DNA of 64,000 nt from Periplaneta americana. Taxonomy: Eukaryota; Arthropoda; Insecta; Blattodea; Blattidae. Below, in pieces: positions 1 through 11,010 of this stretch. Numbering within the stretch: position 1 is the first letter of the stretch; every line of letters starts with the position of its first letter. A program made the translations under genes and the position numbers. Location of the stretch: assembly GCF_040183065.1 (NCBI RefSeq), contig NW_027185499.1, forward strand, positions 3,286,001 through 3,350,000, written 5' to 3'. Under the pieces are notes generated by a model, which worked only from the letters and a program-made list of their open reading frames with translations, was not told the DNA's origin and did not search any database.

Positions 1-540
1 AGGACTGAATATGGTAAACGATGAAAGAGTCACAATGTCAATTTATGTTTCTTTGCATCAAATGATAGTAGGCCTACCTATGTGCCGTGCTTTGTAACCT
101 GATAAACTGGAATGTGCCAGATGCATCCGCTTTAGTCATAATTTTTGTAGTAAGATTTCCCTAATGATGAATAGGCCTATCTTAATCGAGTAACACTGGG
201 GAACGCTGGAAGTGCCTCTGCTGGGCGTTATGCGAATTGTGTGATTGATTAAAAAAATCCAGTTTTTCTTAGGCCTACACTCTCTATTTAAATGGTCAAA
301 GTTTAAATTTTAAAAAATCCAGCTTTTCTTACATCCTTTATCCAAATTTTGTCGTGTTTTGTTTTAAGGGTTTTCTGTTATTTTTTAATGTAGCCTAATT
401 GCCTACAGAATTTTTAAGTCTAATACAAAATACAAACTTGTAGGCCTAATAAGATGAAATAAAGGTTTCGAAAAGTAAAATAACAAAATTTTGTAGAATA
501 AATCTTAGTAGGCTATGTAGGCCCTAATTCATTTATCCCT
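1..540. other. AT-rich intergenic stretch
   Basis: I see no gene here. The stretch holds several copies of the palindrome TAGGCCTA (near 73, 172, 272 and 443). Near 5-40 there is a diverged relative of the 39-bp unit that is tandemly repeated at 659-803, which suggests the minisatellite once extended further or was seeded from this copy. Confidence 0.6.
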
Positions 541-658
541 AATGCTTATTATTTTCTTCATAACGATTAGCTTATTCATTAGCCTAATCCTACCAATATA
601 CAGCAGGCCTATAAGTTATAGCCTATTATTTCAGTGCAATAAAATATGTTTCTTAATA

Positions 659-803
659 AAATATGTGGAAATGGTGAACGATGAAAGTGCCTTAATGAAA
701 TATATGGAAATGGTGAACGATGAAAGTGCCTTAATGAAATATGTGAAAATGGTTAACGGTGAAAGTATCTTAATAAAATATGTGGAAATGGTGAAAGTGC
801 CAG
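659..803 (+). repeat. 39-bp minisatellite, about 3.7 copies
   Basis: Units begin at 659, 698, 737 and 776, exactly 39 bp apart. The core reads AAATATGTGGAAATGGTGAA then CGATGAAAGTGCCTTAATG, with a few substitutions between units. Because 39 is divisible by three, one frame stays open through all copies and gives a 13-residue repeat (KYVEMVNDESALM-like) inside a 111-codon frame at 542-877. I treat that frame as a by-product of the repeat, since it has no recognisable domain and lies between unrelated AT-rich sequence. Confidence 0.85.
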
Positions 804-1166
804 AATTATGGAAAAATACTGTCTGGCAAGATTCCCACACTTTTTGTCTGCAGTACTTTAATCATTTACAATATTGAGTCCTCAATTAGGGTAAACGCGG
901 GTGAATCGGATTGGAGGACGAATCGGATCAGTTTATACAAATTGCTGGTCCTAGAGTGCGCTAGTGAGTTCATGGTGATACTATCCTCTGAAGTCAAAGA
1001 ATGCAAGTACTTGATTTCGATGACCATAAGAAGTTGGCGTGTGTACGATCTGCTAGTGAGAAATAGACTACTTTTTATAAGTTTGAGGTACGTAGATGCT
1101 CTGAATTTGCCGTTTTGTTATTTTCTAGCTCTGGATTAAACAATTTTTTGAACACACATTATTAAA

Positions 1167-1554
1167 ACTGATGCAACAAGTTATGTAGTAGGAAAGAACA
1201 GTCTGTCTTGATTCTATAACCTCACCTGATGTTCTCATTTATTTGCTGCCAGTGCTGCCAATTTTAAAATTATATATTTGTCTGCATGTGCGGGCGAAAC
1301 GGATCAGTGAATGGCGAGTAGTTTTAATTGCTTATTTTATATAGAAATGGCAATATTGTTTTTTTTTTAGTTCCGGATGGGTAAATAACAAGAAGTTACG
1401 TACTGTAACAGCAAAGAACAGGTTTCTTGATGCTATAGTCGCAACTTTTTTTTTCTAATTTCTTTACTGCCAGTGGTGCCAACATGCAAATATGTATTTC
1501 TTTGTATGTGTGTGCGAAACGGATCAGTAAATGGTCGTTAGTTTATACAGAAAA
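1167..1554 (+). repeat. Imperfect ~170-bp direct repeat inside the pogo element
   Basis: Block 1167-1346 recurs at 1387-1554 with moderate divergence. Both run from an ACAAGTTA/ACAAGAAGTTA start through CTGCCAGTG(C/G)TGCCAA to a GCGAAACGGATCAGT(G/A)AATGG core. The duplication lies just upstream of the residual coding frame and replaces the region where most of the transposase should be. Confidence 0.7.
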
Positions 1555-2237
1555 GGCCTTCTGGAGATAGAAAAATATCTCAAATCAATTTTGGGGACAT
1601 TTTTAAGAAAGCTTGGAACAAAGCTGCTACAACTGGAAATGCTCAAAATAGGTTCTCCTCTTGTTGGATTTATCCATATGATGCTGATGTCGTTCGCGAA
1701 GACGAGTATACCCCCACTTTGTCAGAAGCACCATCAAATCCTCCTGCTCCAAGTACGAGTGTCCCTGCTCCAAGTAGTGGTTCATCCAGAAGCTTCCATG
1801 ACTTGCTTCCTACTTCAACAAAAGCAAGGAAGACTTCAGCACGAGGAAGACCCAGACAAATTGCTTGTCTTCTTACTTCACCAGAGAACATAGCACAAAT
1901 GAAGAAAAAGTAAGAATTAAAAAACGAGAAGATAAATAGTAAGAAAGGATGCAGAATGGACAGAAAAAATGTACAAAGAGAAAGTGAAGACATGATTGAG
2001 ATTGACGATAGTGATGATGACGACGACGACGACGATGATGATAATAAGGATGTGGTTATAGAAATAGACAATGAAGGGAGTGATGACATTTGCCAATTTT
2101 GTATGTTGAAATATTCTGATCCCAAGTCTGCGAAGAAAGGAGAATGGATCCAGTGCCAACGTAAGGGTGAATGGTACTACGAGGTGTGTGTGGGAGCTAA
2201 GGGTAGAAAAACGTTTATCTGTGGAAAATGTGTTTGA
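1542..2237 (+). pseudogene. pogo-type transposase C-terminal remnant
   Basis: In one frame from 1542 the translation contains DIFKKAWNKAATTGNAQN (from about 1596) followed by an IYPYDADVVRED segment. This is the conserved tail of the DDE_1/CENP-B-like transposase domain of pogo elements. A Ser/Pro-rich linker and a basic KARKTSARGRPRQ patch follow, then an in-frame TAA at 1911-1913. The same frame continues with an Asp tract (2005-2040) and a Cys-rich finger (CQFC, WIQCQ, FICGKC) that ends at 2237. Many insect pogo proteins carry a comparable C-terminal zinc finger. The catalytic N-terminal part is missing, so this is a non-functional fragment with one nonsense codon. Confidence 0.8.
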
Positions 2238-2804
2238 AAACAGAGAAACTAAGAAATGTGATTTTGCTATTACTGAGCTTCTGATTTTGTATCTTACAGC
2301 ATGAATAATAAGTTTCCACTGGTTTTTCTTTCAATCCGATTCACCCGCAATACCAATCCTATTCACCCGCCACTGGAGGATGATTCGGATCAATTTTAAC
2401 AACCAATTAAGTTGAAGAAAAATAAAACATAATAACTATTTCTGACAGAGTGTTGCTCAGACTTAAAGTTAATGAAATTATTTTGCAGCGGACAGGAAGA
2501 GACGCAAGAATTAACAGCTTATTACCACTTTTATTTATAATTATTTTAAAAATGATCCGATTCACCCCCGTTTACCCTATTGTATACAGCCTATATAATT
2601 AGATCTAATATCAAGCATAAACGATTGTGATTTGAACTTACACTCCTACCTGCTAGGAGAGGCACGAAATTTTCTATTCCGCCGAATGTGCCGACGTCAG
2701 TATTCTGTACGGACATGACTTTCTCAGTAGCGTTTAACTTATTTAGGTTATTTATTTATTTATTTAGGCCTATTTATTTATTAAGCGGAGCCGTCCCGTG
2801 TGCC

Positions 2805-2927
2805 CCGTCGTGCAGCAGGAAGAGGTAGAGAGCATACCCTCTAGCGACTACGAACGCACCATAGTGCAGTGTGTTCTCCACGGGTAACGGACGCTAGCCC
2901 CAGGGTGCTCTGTGCTGATGACCGCTG
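2805..2927 (-). mobile_element. hAT MITE, truncated copy
   Basis: Read on the minus strand, the sequence starting at 2927 is CAGCGGTCATCAGC followed by GAGCACCCTG and GCTAGCGTC. It matches the complete copy at 6768-6927 until about 2805, where similarity to the far end stops. The distal terminal repeat is therefore lost. The 8 bp beyond the intact end (CTCTAGAG, 2928-2935) should be its target site, but no partner is visible on the damaged side. Confidence 0.7.
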
Positions 2928-2928
2928 C

Positions 2929-3262
2929 TCTAGAGCAAAGTTGAAAAGTAAAGGTGATAGTGCATCTCCTTGCTTTAGTCCACAGTGAAACACATCTGAT
3001 AGAAATTGACCTATAAGGACTCTGCTGTACGTTTCACTGAGACACATTTTAATTAATCGAACTATTATATAAAACTTCTCTCTTAATCGATACCACATTG
3101 ATGATCCCCGATAAATTTCATCTACATATGGAATTAACCTCCACAAAAGAATATTCGACAAAATTGTGTATGACGACAACAAAAGTGATATTGTCCTCCT
3201 TTTTAAAGATAGGTACCTACAATTATGGATTCCTTCCATTGTTCTGGTACAATTTCCTTTTC
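2929..3262 (-). pseudogene. RTE-type reverse transcriptase fragment
   Basis: The minus-strand reading contains WKESIIV near 3250, GDHQCG near 3100, and the run RLIKMCLSETYSRV, IGQFLSD, GLKQGDALSPLLFNFALE between about 3070 and 2930. These are hallmark blocks of insect RTE-clade endonuclease-reverse transcriptases. The frame changes repeatedly, and the catalytic YADD region and everything after it is absent because the fragment abuts the hAT MITE at 2927. Blocks around 3060-3100 are missing relative to the family, indicating an internal deletion. Confidence 0.8.
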
Positions 3263-3609
3263 CCAAATAGCAAGTACAGTATCACTATTGATGTTAATAA
3301 ATTTTGAAGGAAACCGAAGTAAAATAACAGTAACTACCAGGGATGAATCAGCCGATATGTGTCTTTTACTTCAATACAACTTCCGTAACCTATGCAAATA
3401 AATACATTACGTTATTGTGATATACCTCTTTATAATCATATTTGTTAATTTGACTAAATCTGCATTAACGAACAAATTACTTCTGTGTACGATGACAGTG
3501 AGAATTTTATTTCTGAAAATAGAAATATAATGCAACTTACCAAGTTATCGTCTTGCGATGAAGAATAAATGCCTGGCAGTTATCTCTATCCCAGTAGTTT
3601 AGAAGTTGC
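3263..3609. other. Unannotated AT-rich stretch
   Basis: I see no coding frame with recognisable features, no splice-supported exon and no repeat boundary here. Confidence 0.5.
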
Positions 3610-4338
3610 ACCAGCGAATAGGGATTATAAAGAATGGACACTGAGCGAATTTTCCTGTGTTTTGTTTCTCTGTGCGCCAGCGGTTAGTTCCACTTTCAAG
3701 CGCTAGAGGTAGTGTAATCGAGCATACGCTAAGATAATAATTGAGAATAGAGTTGAGACACAGGATCCAAACATCGCCTATCTTATTGCATAATCCAGTA
3801 ACGCTTTGCTTCAAATAAATTCAAATTAACAGCTTTTCCTTATTTCTCAGTGACGAACTAGTTGTAATAATAATATTTTATATTTCAGATATAATACATT
3901 ATATTATAAAATAATATAATATATTATAAAATTAAGTATCGAATTCGTTTAATATTTGTATATAATATAATATAGGTATATGGTTTTACTTCTCGTAAGA
4001 GTTTTTTTTTTTTTTTTTCCATTTCAGTGCTATGAAATCATTACATATTTTAATTGTTGTTGGGGTAAACGTCTCAACTCTCATTATAAAGTTAATGACG
4101 GATTTATTATTTTATGGATCCAATTTATTTTATTTGAGTATATAATGTACCTAGATGTATGAATTATATGTGTTATATTTCCGCTGTGTCGACTGCTAGC
4201 TGGTGTGATGTCAGCGCCAACTCTAGGGAGAAAGCAGAATCTCACGCTTTAACTGGCTTGAAGGTCATTGAAATCAGTCCGTCTACATCAAAGGTACCGA
4301 CGCGGAGTGTCCGTTCTTTATAATCTCTATTCTCTGGT
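3610..4338. repeat. Inverted-repeat pair bounding a ~730-bp block
   Basis: The 33-bp arm at 3610-3642 (core GGATTATAAAGAATGGACAC) is matched by the reverse complement of 4306-4338 with three mismatches. The interior holds an AT-only tract (3880-3970, TATAATA-like) and a poly-T run near 4005. No convincing target duplication is visible, so this could be a non-autonomous DNA element or two independent copies of one repeat in opposite orientation. Confidence 0.5.
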
Positions 4339-4852
4339 TGCACCACAGAGAGCGAAATAAGACGAATCCAAGTAGTGACGCTGCAAGGTCAACTTTTCCC
4401 ATAAAAACTAAAAGGCAGGAAGGGAGTTTCGTATGTCAGGAATTATATTGGCATTGTCCTCACATCTGTAGCGTGTTCGATGTGGTGCGCGGAGTGTTTC
4501 ATTATTCTTAGAATAAATGTGTTTGTAAATATTTAAATTCTGTTAATTTTGTAAGTAAAATTATCCTGTAGCAAGCTATGATGCGTGTGTCGCCATAAGA
4601 GATATTGATTTATTATGTGCTAGATAACACATGTATTAATATTTGAAAATGGAAGGAACGAAGATTCCGGATCTTAAAAGGTAATAATGCAATGTCTTGA
4701 TCATAATGCTTAAATATAAAAATTATATTGATTGTTAAAATACAGCGTAAAAATGTTAAGTGTCATTAGGACATTGTGATGTGTAGTATTGTTCATGAAT
4801 ATCGTAAATAATATAATTGAAAAAAAAACAGGTACGTTGCAATTTTAGTATA
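4339..4852. other. Intergenic, no supported gene
   Basis: A short ATG frame at 4649-4680 followed by GTAATA could be a tiny first coding exon, but nothing else supports it (see rejected items). The rest is AT-rich without recognised repeats. Confidence 0.4.
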
Positions 4853-5008
4853 TTGCGTTATAGATAGATACTGCGTCCTAATTTTAGAACCAAACATTCT
4901 AATTCTTCCACATGTAATAGCTATATTGCTAGTGGTTTTAGAAAAGCGACGAATATTTTTTTAATAATATAATTCTTTGTATATCATTTATTAACTTCTG
5001 TTTCAATT

Positions 5009-5413
5009 TGGTGAATGTTACTTATGTCCCGCCCACTATAGGAGACATAGGCCAGTTTTACACTAATCCTAAACATTTAGTAGCCTATAACTTGTTGCTT
5101 GTGTAGGCAGTCTTTTACATTAGATTTGTGAAAATTGGTTTATAGCGCAACATTGACAGTGATAAAAGTGTGAAATATTCGGGTGAAACAAGCGTTGAGC
5201 GATTTCCGCCGATTTTGGAATAGGCACCGACGCACTAGAACTGCCAACATAGAAAACAAAAAATCACACTCAATCGCTTTCACCTTCATCTTGACGGGAT
5301 AACAAAAGCCTAATCTAACCTAACCTAACCTATTCTGTTCCAAAATCGGCGGAAGTCGCTCAACGCTCGTTTAACGAATATTCGTTCAGTGGGTGGTGAC
5401 ATTGACCTTAAAT
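5009..5413. mobile_element. Inserted block with nested MITE
   Basis: This block is absent from the paralogous copy at 6984-7395. Its ends resemble short inverted repeats (GGTGAATGT with CCCGCCCACT at the left; AGTGGGTGGTGACATTGACC at the right). Inside it, 5182-5376 is a second, better defined MITE, so the structure is an insertion within an insertion. Confidence 0.5.
5182..5376. mobile_element. 195-bp MITE with ~38-bp TIRs
   Basis: The left end GGTGAAACAAGCGTTGAGCG and the right end (reverse complement CGTTAAACGAGCGTTGAGCG) continue to be complementary through CGCCGATTTTGGAA. Flanks at 5174-5181 and 5377-5384 are both AATATTCG, an 8-bp target duplication. The centre holds three CCTAA units. 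A relative with the same layout lies at 25531-25731. Confidence 0.75.
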
Positions 5414-5831
5414 TTTTAGCTCTGTATTTATACGAAAGTAAGATGAGTATTCCAATGTATTGCAATGTTCCATCATTAACGATAGATGTGTAGAAGTTCA
5501 ATGCCTCTGTCTTATTATGTGATATATTCTACAAATGTTTTCGTAGTTTGTTAGCAATTCCTAACAGTCTTACGTTGTTAGGTTGCACTATTCTCTTCAC
5601 TGTTTACGTGGAAATATGAGATATTTGGTAGCGAGGTGTGATGAAACCTAACAGTAATAATGTTCGCGTTTATGCGGTAAACAAAGACTGTGTCATTATT
5701 TTAACTGATGATTATTCATGTTATAAGGAAGAAAAGATGTCCTTACAATTTTTTTCTAATTTCAATATTTAACTAATTATTAAAGTTTACAATAATAGAC
5801 GTTTTACAACGTTGTTGGATGGTGAGGAGGG

Positions 5832-5911
5832 AGTTTAGAAGCACATAGTACAGCTCTAGCGGGTGGAAGGTGGTTTAGAAGTACACAGTACAGCTCAAGC
5901 GAGGAGGAAGG
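5832..5911 (+). repeat. 40-bp tandem duplication
   Basis: Two imperfect 40-bp units start GTTTAGAAG(C/T)ACA at about 5833 and 5873 and share AGTACAGCTC(T/A)AGCG. Confidence 0.75.
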
Positions 5912-6759
5912 GGTCCAACAGATGCTCTGTTCTAATGCAGGAGCGACCATGACAATACTGTTGTTTACATAAAAAGAGCAGCAAATATAAACTTTCAATG
6001 TCATTAATAGAACATTATGGTAAATTTACATTTTATGTAACAATATTGCTCCGTTTTTTATTGTACGTCTAAAAAATAAACAATAATGGTTTTCTGCACA
6101 AAATCACACAAACATTTTTTCTAATGCAACATTTTAATCTCTCCCGGTTCGTAAATCGGTATCATTTTTAAACAAATTCCTGGTTGTGTGACTTTCGAAA
6201 CGGGGTAAGACACTCTTAGTTTCGAAAAATTGTTGAGAAACTGCTACAAAAGTTCGCCGATTAGGTAACCTTCTTTGAGGAAAACGTTGACGGTACATCT
6301 TCTTGCCTTACTTGAATTACGACGAGTTTCTCCATAATTTAATAACATATGATATTCTTAAACTATGAATGACATTGTAAGTTGTTTATGGAATATGCTG
6401 TACCGAACTGTCATCCGCTCTGCAGTAGACCTATGGACAGGGAGCTTGAACTCAGCTGACTCGTACTTACGTCTGTGCAGAGTACTGCCTGCTGAACACG
6501 TTGCCACGTCTCTCACGCCAGAATATTAACAAATTTAAGCATGCAATTTTATTTAATTTCACGAAAACGTAATGTAACACACAAATATTTATTTAAACTG
6601 ATATTAACTCTTTGCTAGATATGCCTACTGATGTAGCCTATTTGTCTTCGTAATTTTACCAACGATATAAGCAGCATAACGCAAATAAAATAAAAAGAAA
6701 TATTTTTTCTGGAAAAACTATCAAGTTTTGACCCTATGTTGTATGGACATTTTTTGATC
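5912..6759. other. Unannotated intergenic stretch
   Basis: AT-rich sequence. I see no gene, no repeat boundary and no regulatory motif that I can support. Confidence 0.5.
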
Positions 6760-6767
6760 CTGTAAAC

Positions 6768-6927
6768 CAGCGGTCCTCAGCGCAGAGCACCCTGTGGCTA
6801 GCGTCACTTACCCGCGGAAAACACAGTGCTCCATGGTGCACTCGTAGCTGCTAGCGGGTATGCTCTCTACCTTTTCCTGCTGCACCGCTTACCCTTTGCA
6901 CATTTCAGCGAGTGCTGACGACCACTG
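6768..6927 (+). mobile_element. 160-bp hAT MITE, complete
   Basis: The ends are CAGCGGTCCTCAGC at 6768 and, on the opposite strand, CAGTGGTCGTCAGC at 6927, typical hAT termini (CAGNGGTNNTC). An exact 8-bp target duplication CTGTAAAC occupies 6760-6767 and 6928-6935. The interior is GC-rich compared with its surroundings. It has no coding capacity and was presumably mobilised by a hAT transposase elsewhere. The truncated relative at 2805-2927 is on the other strand. Confidence 0.92.
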
Positions 6928-6983
6928 CTGTAAACTGTCCCCAACGACTGTGAAAAGGACAGAACTCATACCTCTTACACTCT

Positions 6984-7395
6984 GTAGGTATAGATATTGC
7001 GTCCGAGATTTAGAACCAAGCATTCTATTTCTTCCACATGTAACACGTTGCTAGTCGTTTTAGAAAAGCGGCGAATATTTTTAATAACATTATTCTTAGC
7101 ATGATTTATTAACTCTTGTTTAAATTTTTATCTCAGCATTTATATGAAAATAAGATTATTCCAATCTATTTCAATGTTCCACTATTAACGATAGATGTGT
7201 AGAAGTTCAATGCCTCTGTCTTACTATATGATATATATTCTACAAATGTTTTCATAGTTTGTTAGCAATTCGGAACAGTCTTACTTTGTAGGTTGCACTA
7301 TTCTCTTCACTGTTTACGTGGAAATAGCCTATGAGATAATATTGAGTGGCGCAATATTATGAAACAACCATATTAATGTTCGCGTGCAGTGTACA
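6984..7395 (+). repeat. Direct segmental duplication, copy 2
   Basis: This is the uninterrupted counterpart of 4853-5010 plus 5413-5700. Divergence is scattered (substitutions and small indels), so the duplication is not recent. It starts about 55 bp after the complete hAT MITE. Confidence 0.75.
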
Positions 7396-7544
7396 TAAAC
7401 ATGACACATTACACACAGGCACGATTGACAGACTAAAAAATGGCAAAGCAAGGAGTAGAACTCTTCTAAAAAAAACCTGACTAAACGTGAAGACTTCATA
7501 TGACGAATGTAATACAGATATGCGGAACATTTTTATATCATAAT

Positions 7545-8915
7545 CATGGGTGGACAACTCGTGCTCTCAAAGTGTGAACACAACGTCAGTGCAGGTAGAA
7601 CGGACTCTGTACTAGCAAGTTTGCTCGCGTCTGCAGTAAGTGGTGGCTCGTTTTTAGTGAAAAACAATATAATCTCCAGATCATTTCCCTTCAGTGATGA
7701 GTCGAAATAGAAAGATTATTTTATTAAGAAGGGAAGTAACGCTTGTATTATGCTTTCTTACACACGACATTTAATGTTACAAATAAACACAGTGAAGGTT
7801 TTAGTAAAGAAATACTGTCTAGATCTGCTTTAGAATAGCTAAAAGTAAAAATGGGATATCAACAAGGTGAGGCTGATATCAAATATCGTTAGCACATTGT
7901 GCGTGCGAGTTACAGAATTGCACGACATATGATCGACTAACTAAGAGCATTTATGGATAAATTTGAAATGTGACAGTATTATGTAGAACATAGAAAACTT
8001 TACTATAAACTATCTTGAAGTGTGTTAAAAAAATCTTCTTATCAAATATAGGACCCTACTTCAAGACTTACAGCAGAATTTATTGGCAAGTTTGGAAAAG
8101 CAGTGACAATTGACAAGGAATCGAGATTTTTCTGAAATCCTTTTGGCTTACAGCCGATAGAAGATCCTGAAAGTTTATAGCTTGAATTTATAAATCTACA
8201 GAACACCACGCCACTCACATTCCAGCGAAGTCGGGAATCGAACTGTTCGTAATGCTGCCTAAATCAGAATATCCAAATATATATACTCTTTGATTCCATA
8301 GGCCTATATACTGTATGTGTTTGAGTCAGAGTTTAATACAAGAAAGAAATGTAACAGCCCTCAATGTACAGAAAGTGCTTAGAAGTAAGTTTAGTTCATC
8401 TGCCGTGACATGTAAAAATACTTGAATTTGCGATTGTTTGCGACTACAGACTATTACTTTTCTGAAAACAGAGGAATACTCTTTAATGTATAAAGACTTG
8501 TAAATTCTCGTGTTATATGTTTCAAATAAGACATATAATAAGAAATATTAATAAATAGTGTAATAATAAATAAGTGTTGCAGCTATGTTTGTTGTATCTT
8601 GAAAAGTTTGTATTCAGTTTGTGTTTCCAGTACTAAACTAATTTACAAAACTAGGAAATAATATAGTTTTGTTATGTATGCTTGGGTACATTCTTTATAA
8701 AATTACTGTAATTATTGTACCATGCGTCATTCTGAAATTCAAATCATGGAGTAGATATCACGACCAGCTGCATGAGCCGCCAGAGCGCACCGTGGCAATG
8801 AACTGCTTTTGCAGCGAAACTACAAACAACTTGTAACTGCTGCGGCTGGCTCCGTCTGTCTTTCTCTCTTTCAAGGTTTTTTTTGCACTTTGGGAGCACG
8901 AGTTACCCATCCATG
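7545..8915. mobile_element. 1.37-kb non-autonomous hAT element
   Basis: The termini are CATGGGTGGACAACTCGTGC at 7545 and, reverse complemented, CATGGATGGGTAACTCGTGC at 8915, continuing to TC(T/C)CAAAGTG. Identical 8-bp flanks ATCATAAT lie at 7537-7544 and 8916-8923. No hAT transposase motif is found on either strand of the interior, so this is a deletion derivative or long MITE. Its insertion site lies upstream of the P-type transposase relic. Confidence 0.9.
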
Positions 8916-9045
8916 ATCATAATTGTTATTTTTATATAACATTGCTCGACGTAGCCTACATTTTGACAGCGAAAGGTAAATATCGAACAGCAGCAAAACA
9001 CGCTTTCATGATTATCTTTTTAAAATACTTCCTCATAATATTGTC

Positions 9046-10739
9046 GTGAGATATCTTATGACTAGGAGTTCATATTCCGAGAAGAACAACGTCTCAAGAT
9101 TGGCTGCACAATGTCAGGAGGACATTGAAGCCGAATATCGTGAGAAAGACATAGAAGCCGAAATTATAAAAGACAAGGCAGATGTAAACGTATATTCCAG
9201 ACATATTGCTGTTCAAGTAAATACTGTAAGATTAAGTGAACTGTAATATCATAAAAATATTCGAGCGAAAGTGTACAGACTCGAAAACAAAATTGTGGAA
9301 ATAGAGAAGGAACTTCAAGAGGCGAAGGAAGAAATTAATAGCTATACTGAGACAAAGTCAGTAAAAGGTAAAAAGTAAAGGTATCCCTGTAATATGCCAT
9401 GAAGGCACTTAGGGGACATGGAGGTATAGCCCCATGGTTTCCATGACCTCGGCACTAGAATGAGGTGGTGTGGTCGGCACCACGCTTTGATCGCATTTTA
9501 CCCCCGGGAAAGACCTGTTACTCAATTTTATAGGAGGTTGAGTGAACCTCGGGACCTTTCTGAAAGTTTGGCAACAAGAAAAAATCCTGTCACCCCCTGG
9601 GGTCGAACCCGGGACCTTCTAGTCCGTAGCCAGCTGCTCTACCAACTGAGCTACCTGAGAGAAAGTCAGTAGATAACATAAAGAAATCAGCACATGATGG
9701 CTACAAAATGGCTGCATATATATACTGGATCAAATTAGAAATTAAAAAAAAAAAATCGTCCAAAATGGTCCGAGCCAATTATTCGGTACTGCTTATGTTG
9801 GCGAATATCGTCTCTTAAAGGCTACGACTTTGGAAGAAATTTAAAATTAATACAAGCACCGTCGCGCAGCATATTAGATAGGTATATGGGCTCAACGGAA
9901 TATGGCGTTGGTGTTTCTCCTTTAATTAAACAGACACTAAAGTTAGAAGCCACAAAATTGAATGAAATTGAGAAAGTAGTTTCGCTTATATGCGATGATA
10001 TAGCAATAAAAGAAAGCTTGCTTTATAATAAAGAAGAGGATAAAATTTTTGGTTTAGTCGAAGCTGAAGGAGTTTATAATAAAGAAATAGGAATAAATCC
10101 CGTCTTAGCCAACAAACTTCTGTGTTTAGTTATTCATGGATTATCTACCAAGTACACAATACCGGCAGCATATTTCATGGTACGAAATTTGCAAGGAAAT
10201 GATCTGCTCTTATTAGTTCAGCAAGTGTTGAAAGCTGTAAAGACTGTGGATTTCATGTGCTTCGGCTTGTAACTGATAACCATAGAACTAATACTGCTAT
10301 GTTTAAGGGTTTAGGCGGCGGAGATCTACAGCCTTGCGTAGTACACTCATGTAACTTGCAACATAATTTATATTTAAGTTTTGATTACTGTCACATCATC
10401 AAAAACATCCGTTCACAGTTTCTAGACCAGGATATAGCAGACAGAGAAGGAATGATCAGTTCAAAATTCATGAAGGAAATATACAGGATACAAAAGGACT
10501 TAGCTGTGAAACCCATTCGATTTCTAATGAGGAAGCATGTCGAACCCAGTTCCTTTGAGAGAATGAAAGTTCTTTATGCTGTACAGACATTTTCACTGGA
10601 AGTTACAAGCACTTTGGACTATATGAAGGACAATCATTTACGTCTGACATCTCGGGTAAATTTTTCAGAAGCAGGACCAACAATACGTTTTATGAAAAAT
10701 GTGTACAAATTTTTTTACTGTACACGACATAAGCGATAA
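9046..10739 (+). pseudogene. P-element/THAP9-type transposase relic
   Basis: The first part (9046-9360) encodes a charged, heptad-like segment (EIEKELQEAKEEIN) like the coiled coil that precedes the catalytic region in P/THAP9 proteins; no THAP finger is seen. After a SINE insertion (9364-9661) the frame at 9886-10272 shows the family pattern CDDIAIKESLLYN then a hydrophobic core. A one-base shift near 10258-10272 leads into VTDNHRTNTAMFKGL, SFDYCHIIKNIRSQFLD and SRVNFSEAG, ending at 10739. The blocks match the first catalytic Asp region, the D(Q)GTNN region and the FDPPHLLKNIRNN motif of the superfamily. Similarity may continue in another frame to about 11010. Frameshifts, the SINE and the lost N-terminus make it non-functional. 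Confidence 0.8.
9364..9661 (-). mobile_element. tRNA-derived SINE inserted in the P relic
   Basis: On the minus strand the element begins with a tRNA-like head containing an A box (TAGCTCAGTTGGTAGAGC) and a B box (GGTTCGACCCC) and ends in a TTTACCTTTTAC-type tail near 9364. The 10-bp flanks AAAGTCAGTA at 9354-9363 and 9662-9671 are an exact target duplication. Removing the element restores the flanking transposase sequence. Confidence 0.92.
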
Positions 10740-11010
10740 ATTATCTGTTTACAGTATTTTACTCGGCATTTCTTTTCGGGGACGGGGGAGAATTTCTTAA
10801 TGAAAGCAAAATTTATCACACTTCAAATGGGCCTTTTATATATGGGGAAGTTACTTTTTGGCAATACTGAACTTAATAAAACAGTAGACCAAGCGTCCGT
10901 ATAACAATTTCATGGATTGGAAAATATTGCAGGAAGATACCACATACTGTCGTTAATTCAAACCGTGATTTCCAATAATCTCGTAGCTCGGTTAAAGGAA
11001 GCATATATTT

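Larger units (their letters stand above)
889..2577 (+). mobile_element. pogo/Tigger-like DNA transposon (defective)
   Basis: Terminal inverted repeats of about 24 bp start GGGTAAACG(C/G)GGGTGAATCGG at 889 and end as the reverse complement at 2577, with one mismatch. Both ends are flanked by TA (887-888 and 2578-2579), the expected target duplication for the Tc1/mariner/pogo superfamily. Extra CGGATC-type motifs sit inside each end (about 915-930, 2331-2392) and may be subterminal transposase-binding repeats. The 1.69-kb length and the internal frame, which covers only a transposase C-terminus, show an internally deleted copy. Family assignment rests on the coding remnant described separately. 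Confidence 0.85.
4853..5700 (+). repeat. Direct segmental duplication, copy 1 (interrupted)
   Basis: Sequence 4853-5010 and 5413-5700 aligns in order with the uninterrupted block 6984-7395. Shared landmarks include TAGAACCAA(A/G)CATTCTA, AACGATAGATGTGTAGAAG and CACTATTCTCTTCACTG. The gap 5009-5413 in this copy is an insertion absent from the other, which shows that the duplication predates the insertion or that the insertion was lost from copy 2. Confidence 0.75.

Noticed and set aside
542..877. 111-codon frame as a gene
   Set aside because: Its length is created by the 39-bp repeat; the flanking residues show no domain.
4649..4680. Tiny ATG exon (MEGTKIPDLK) followed by GTAATA
   Set aside because: Only 32 nt, no recognised family, no matching downstream exon in phase that I could find, and similar chance occurrences are expected in this much sequence.
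5310..5335. Interstitial telomere
   Set aside because: Only three CCTAA units, located in the centre of a MITE.
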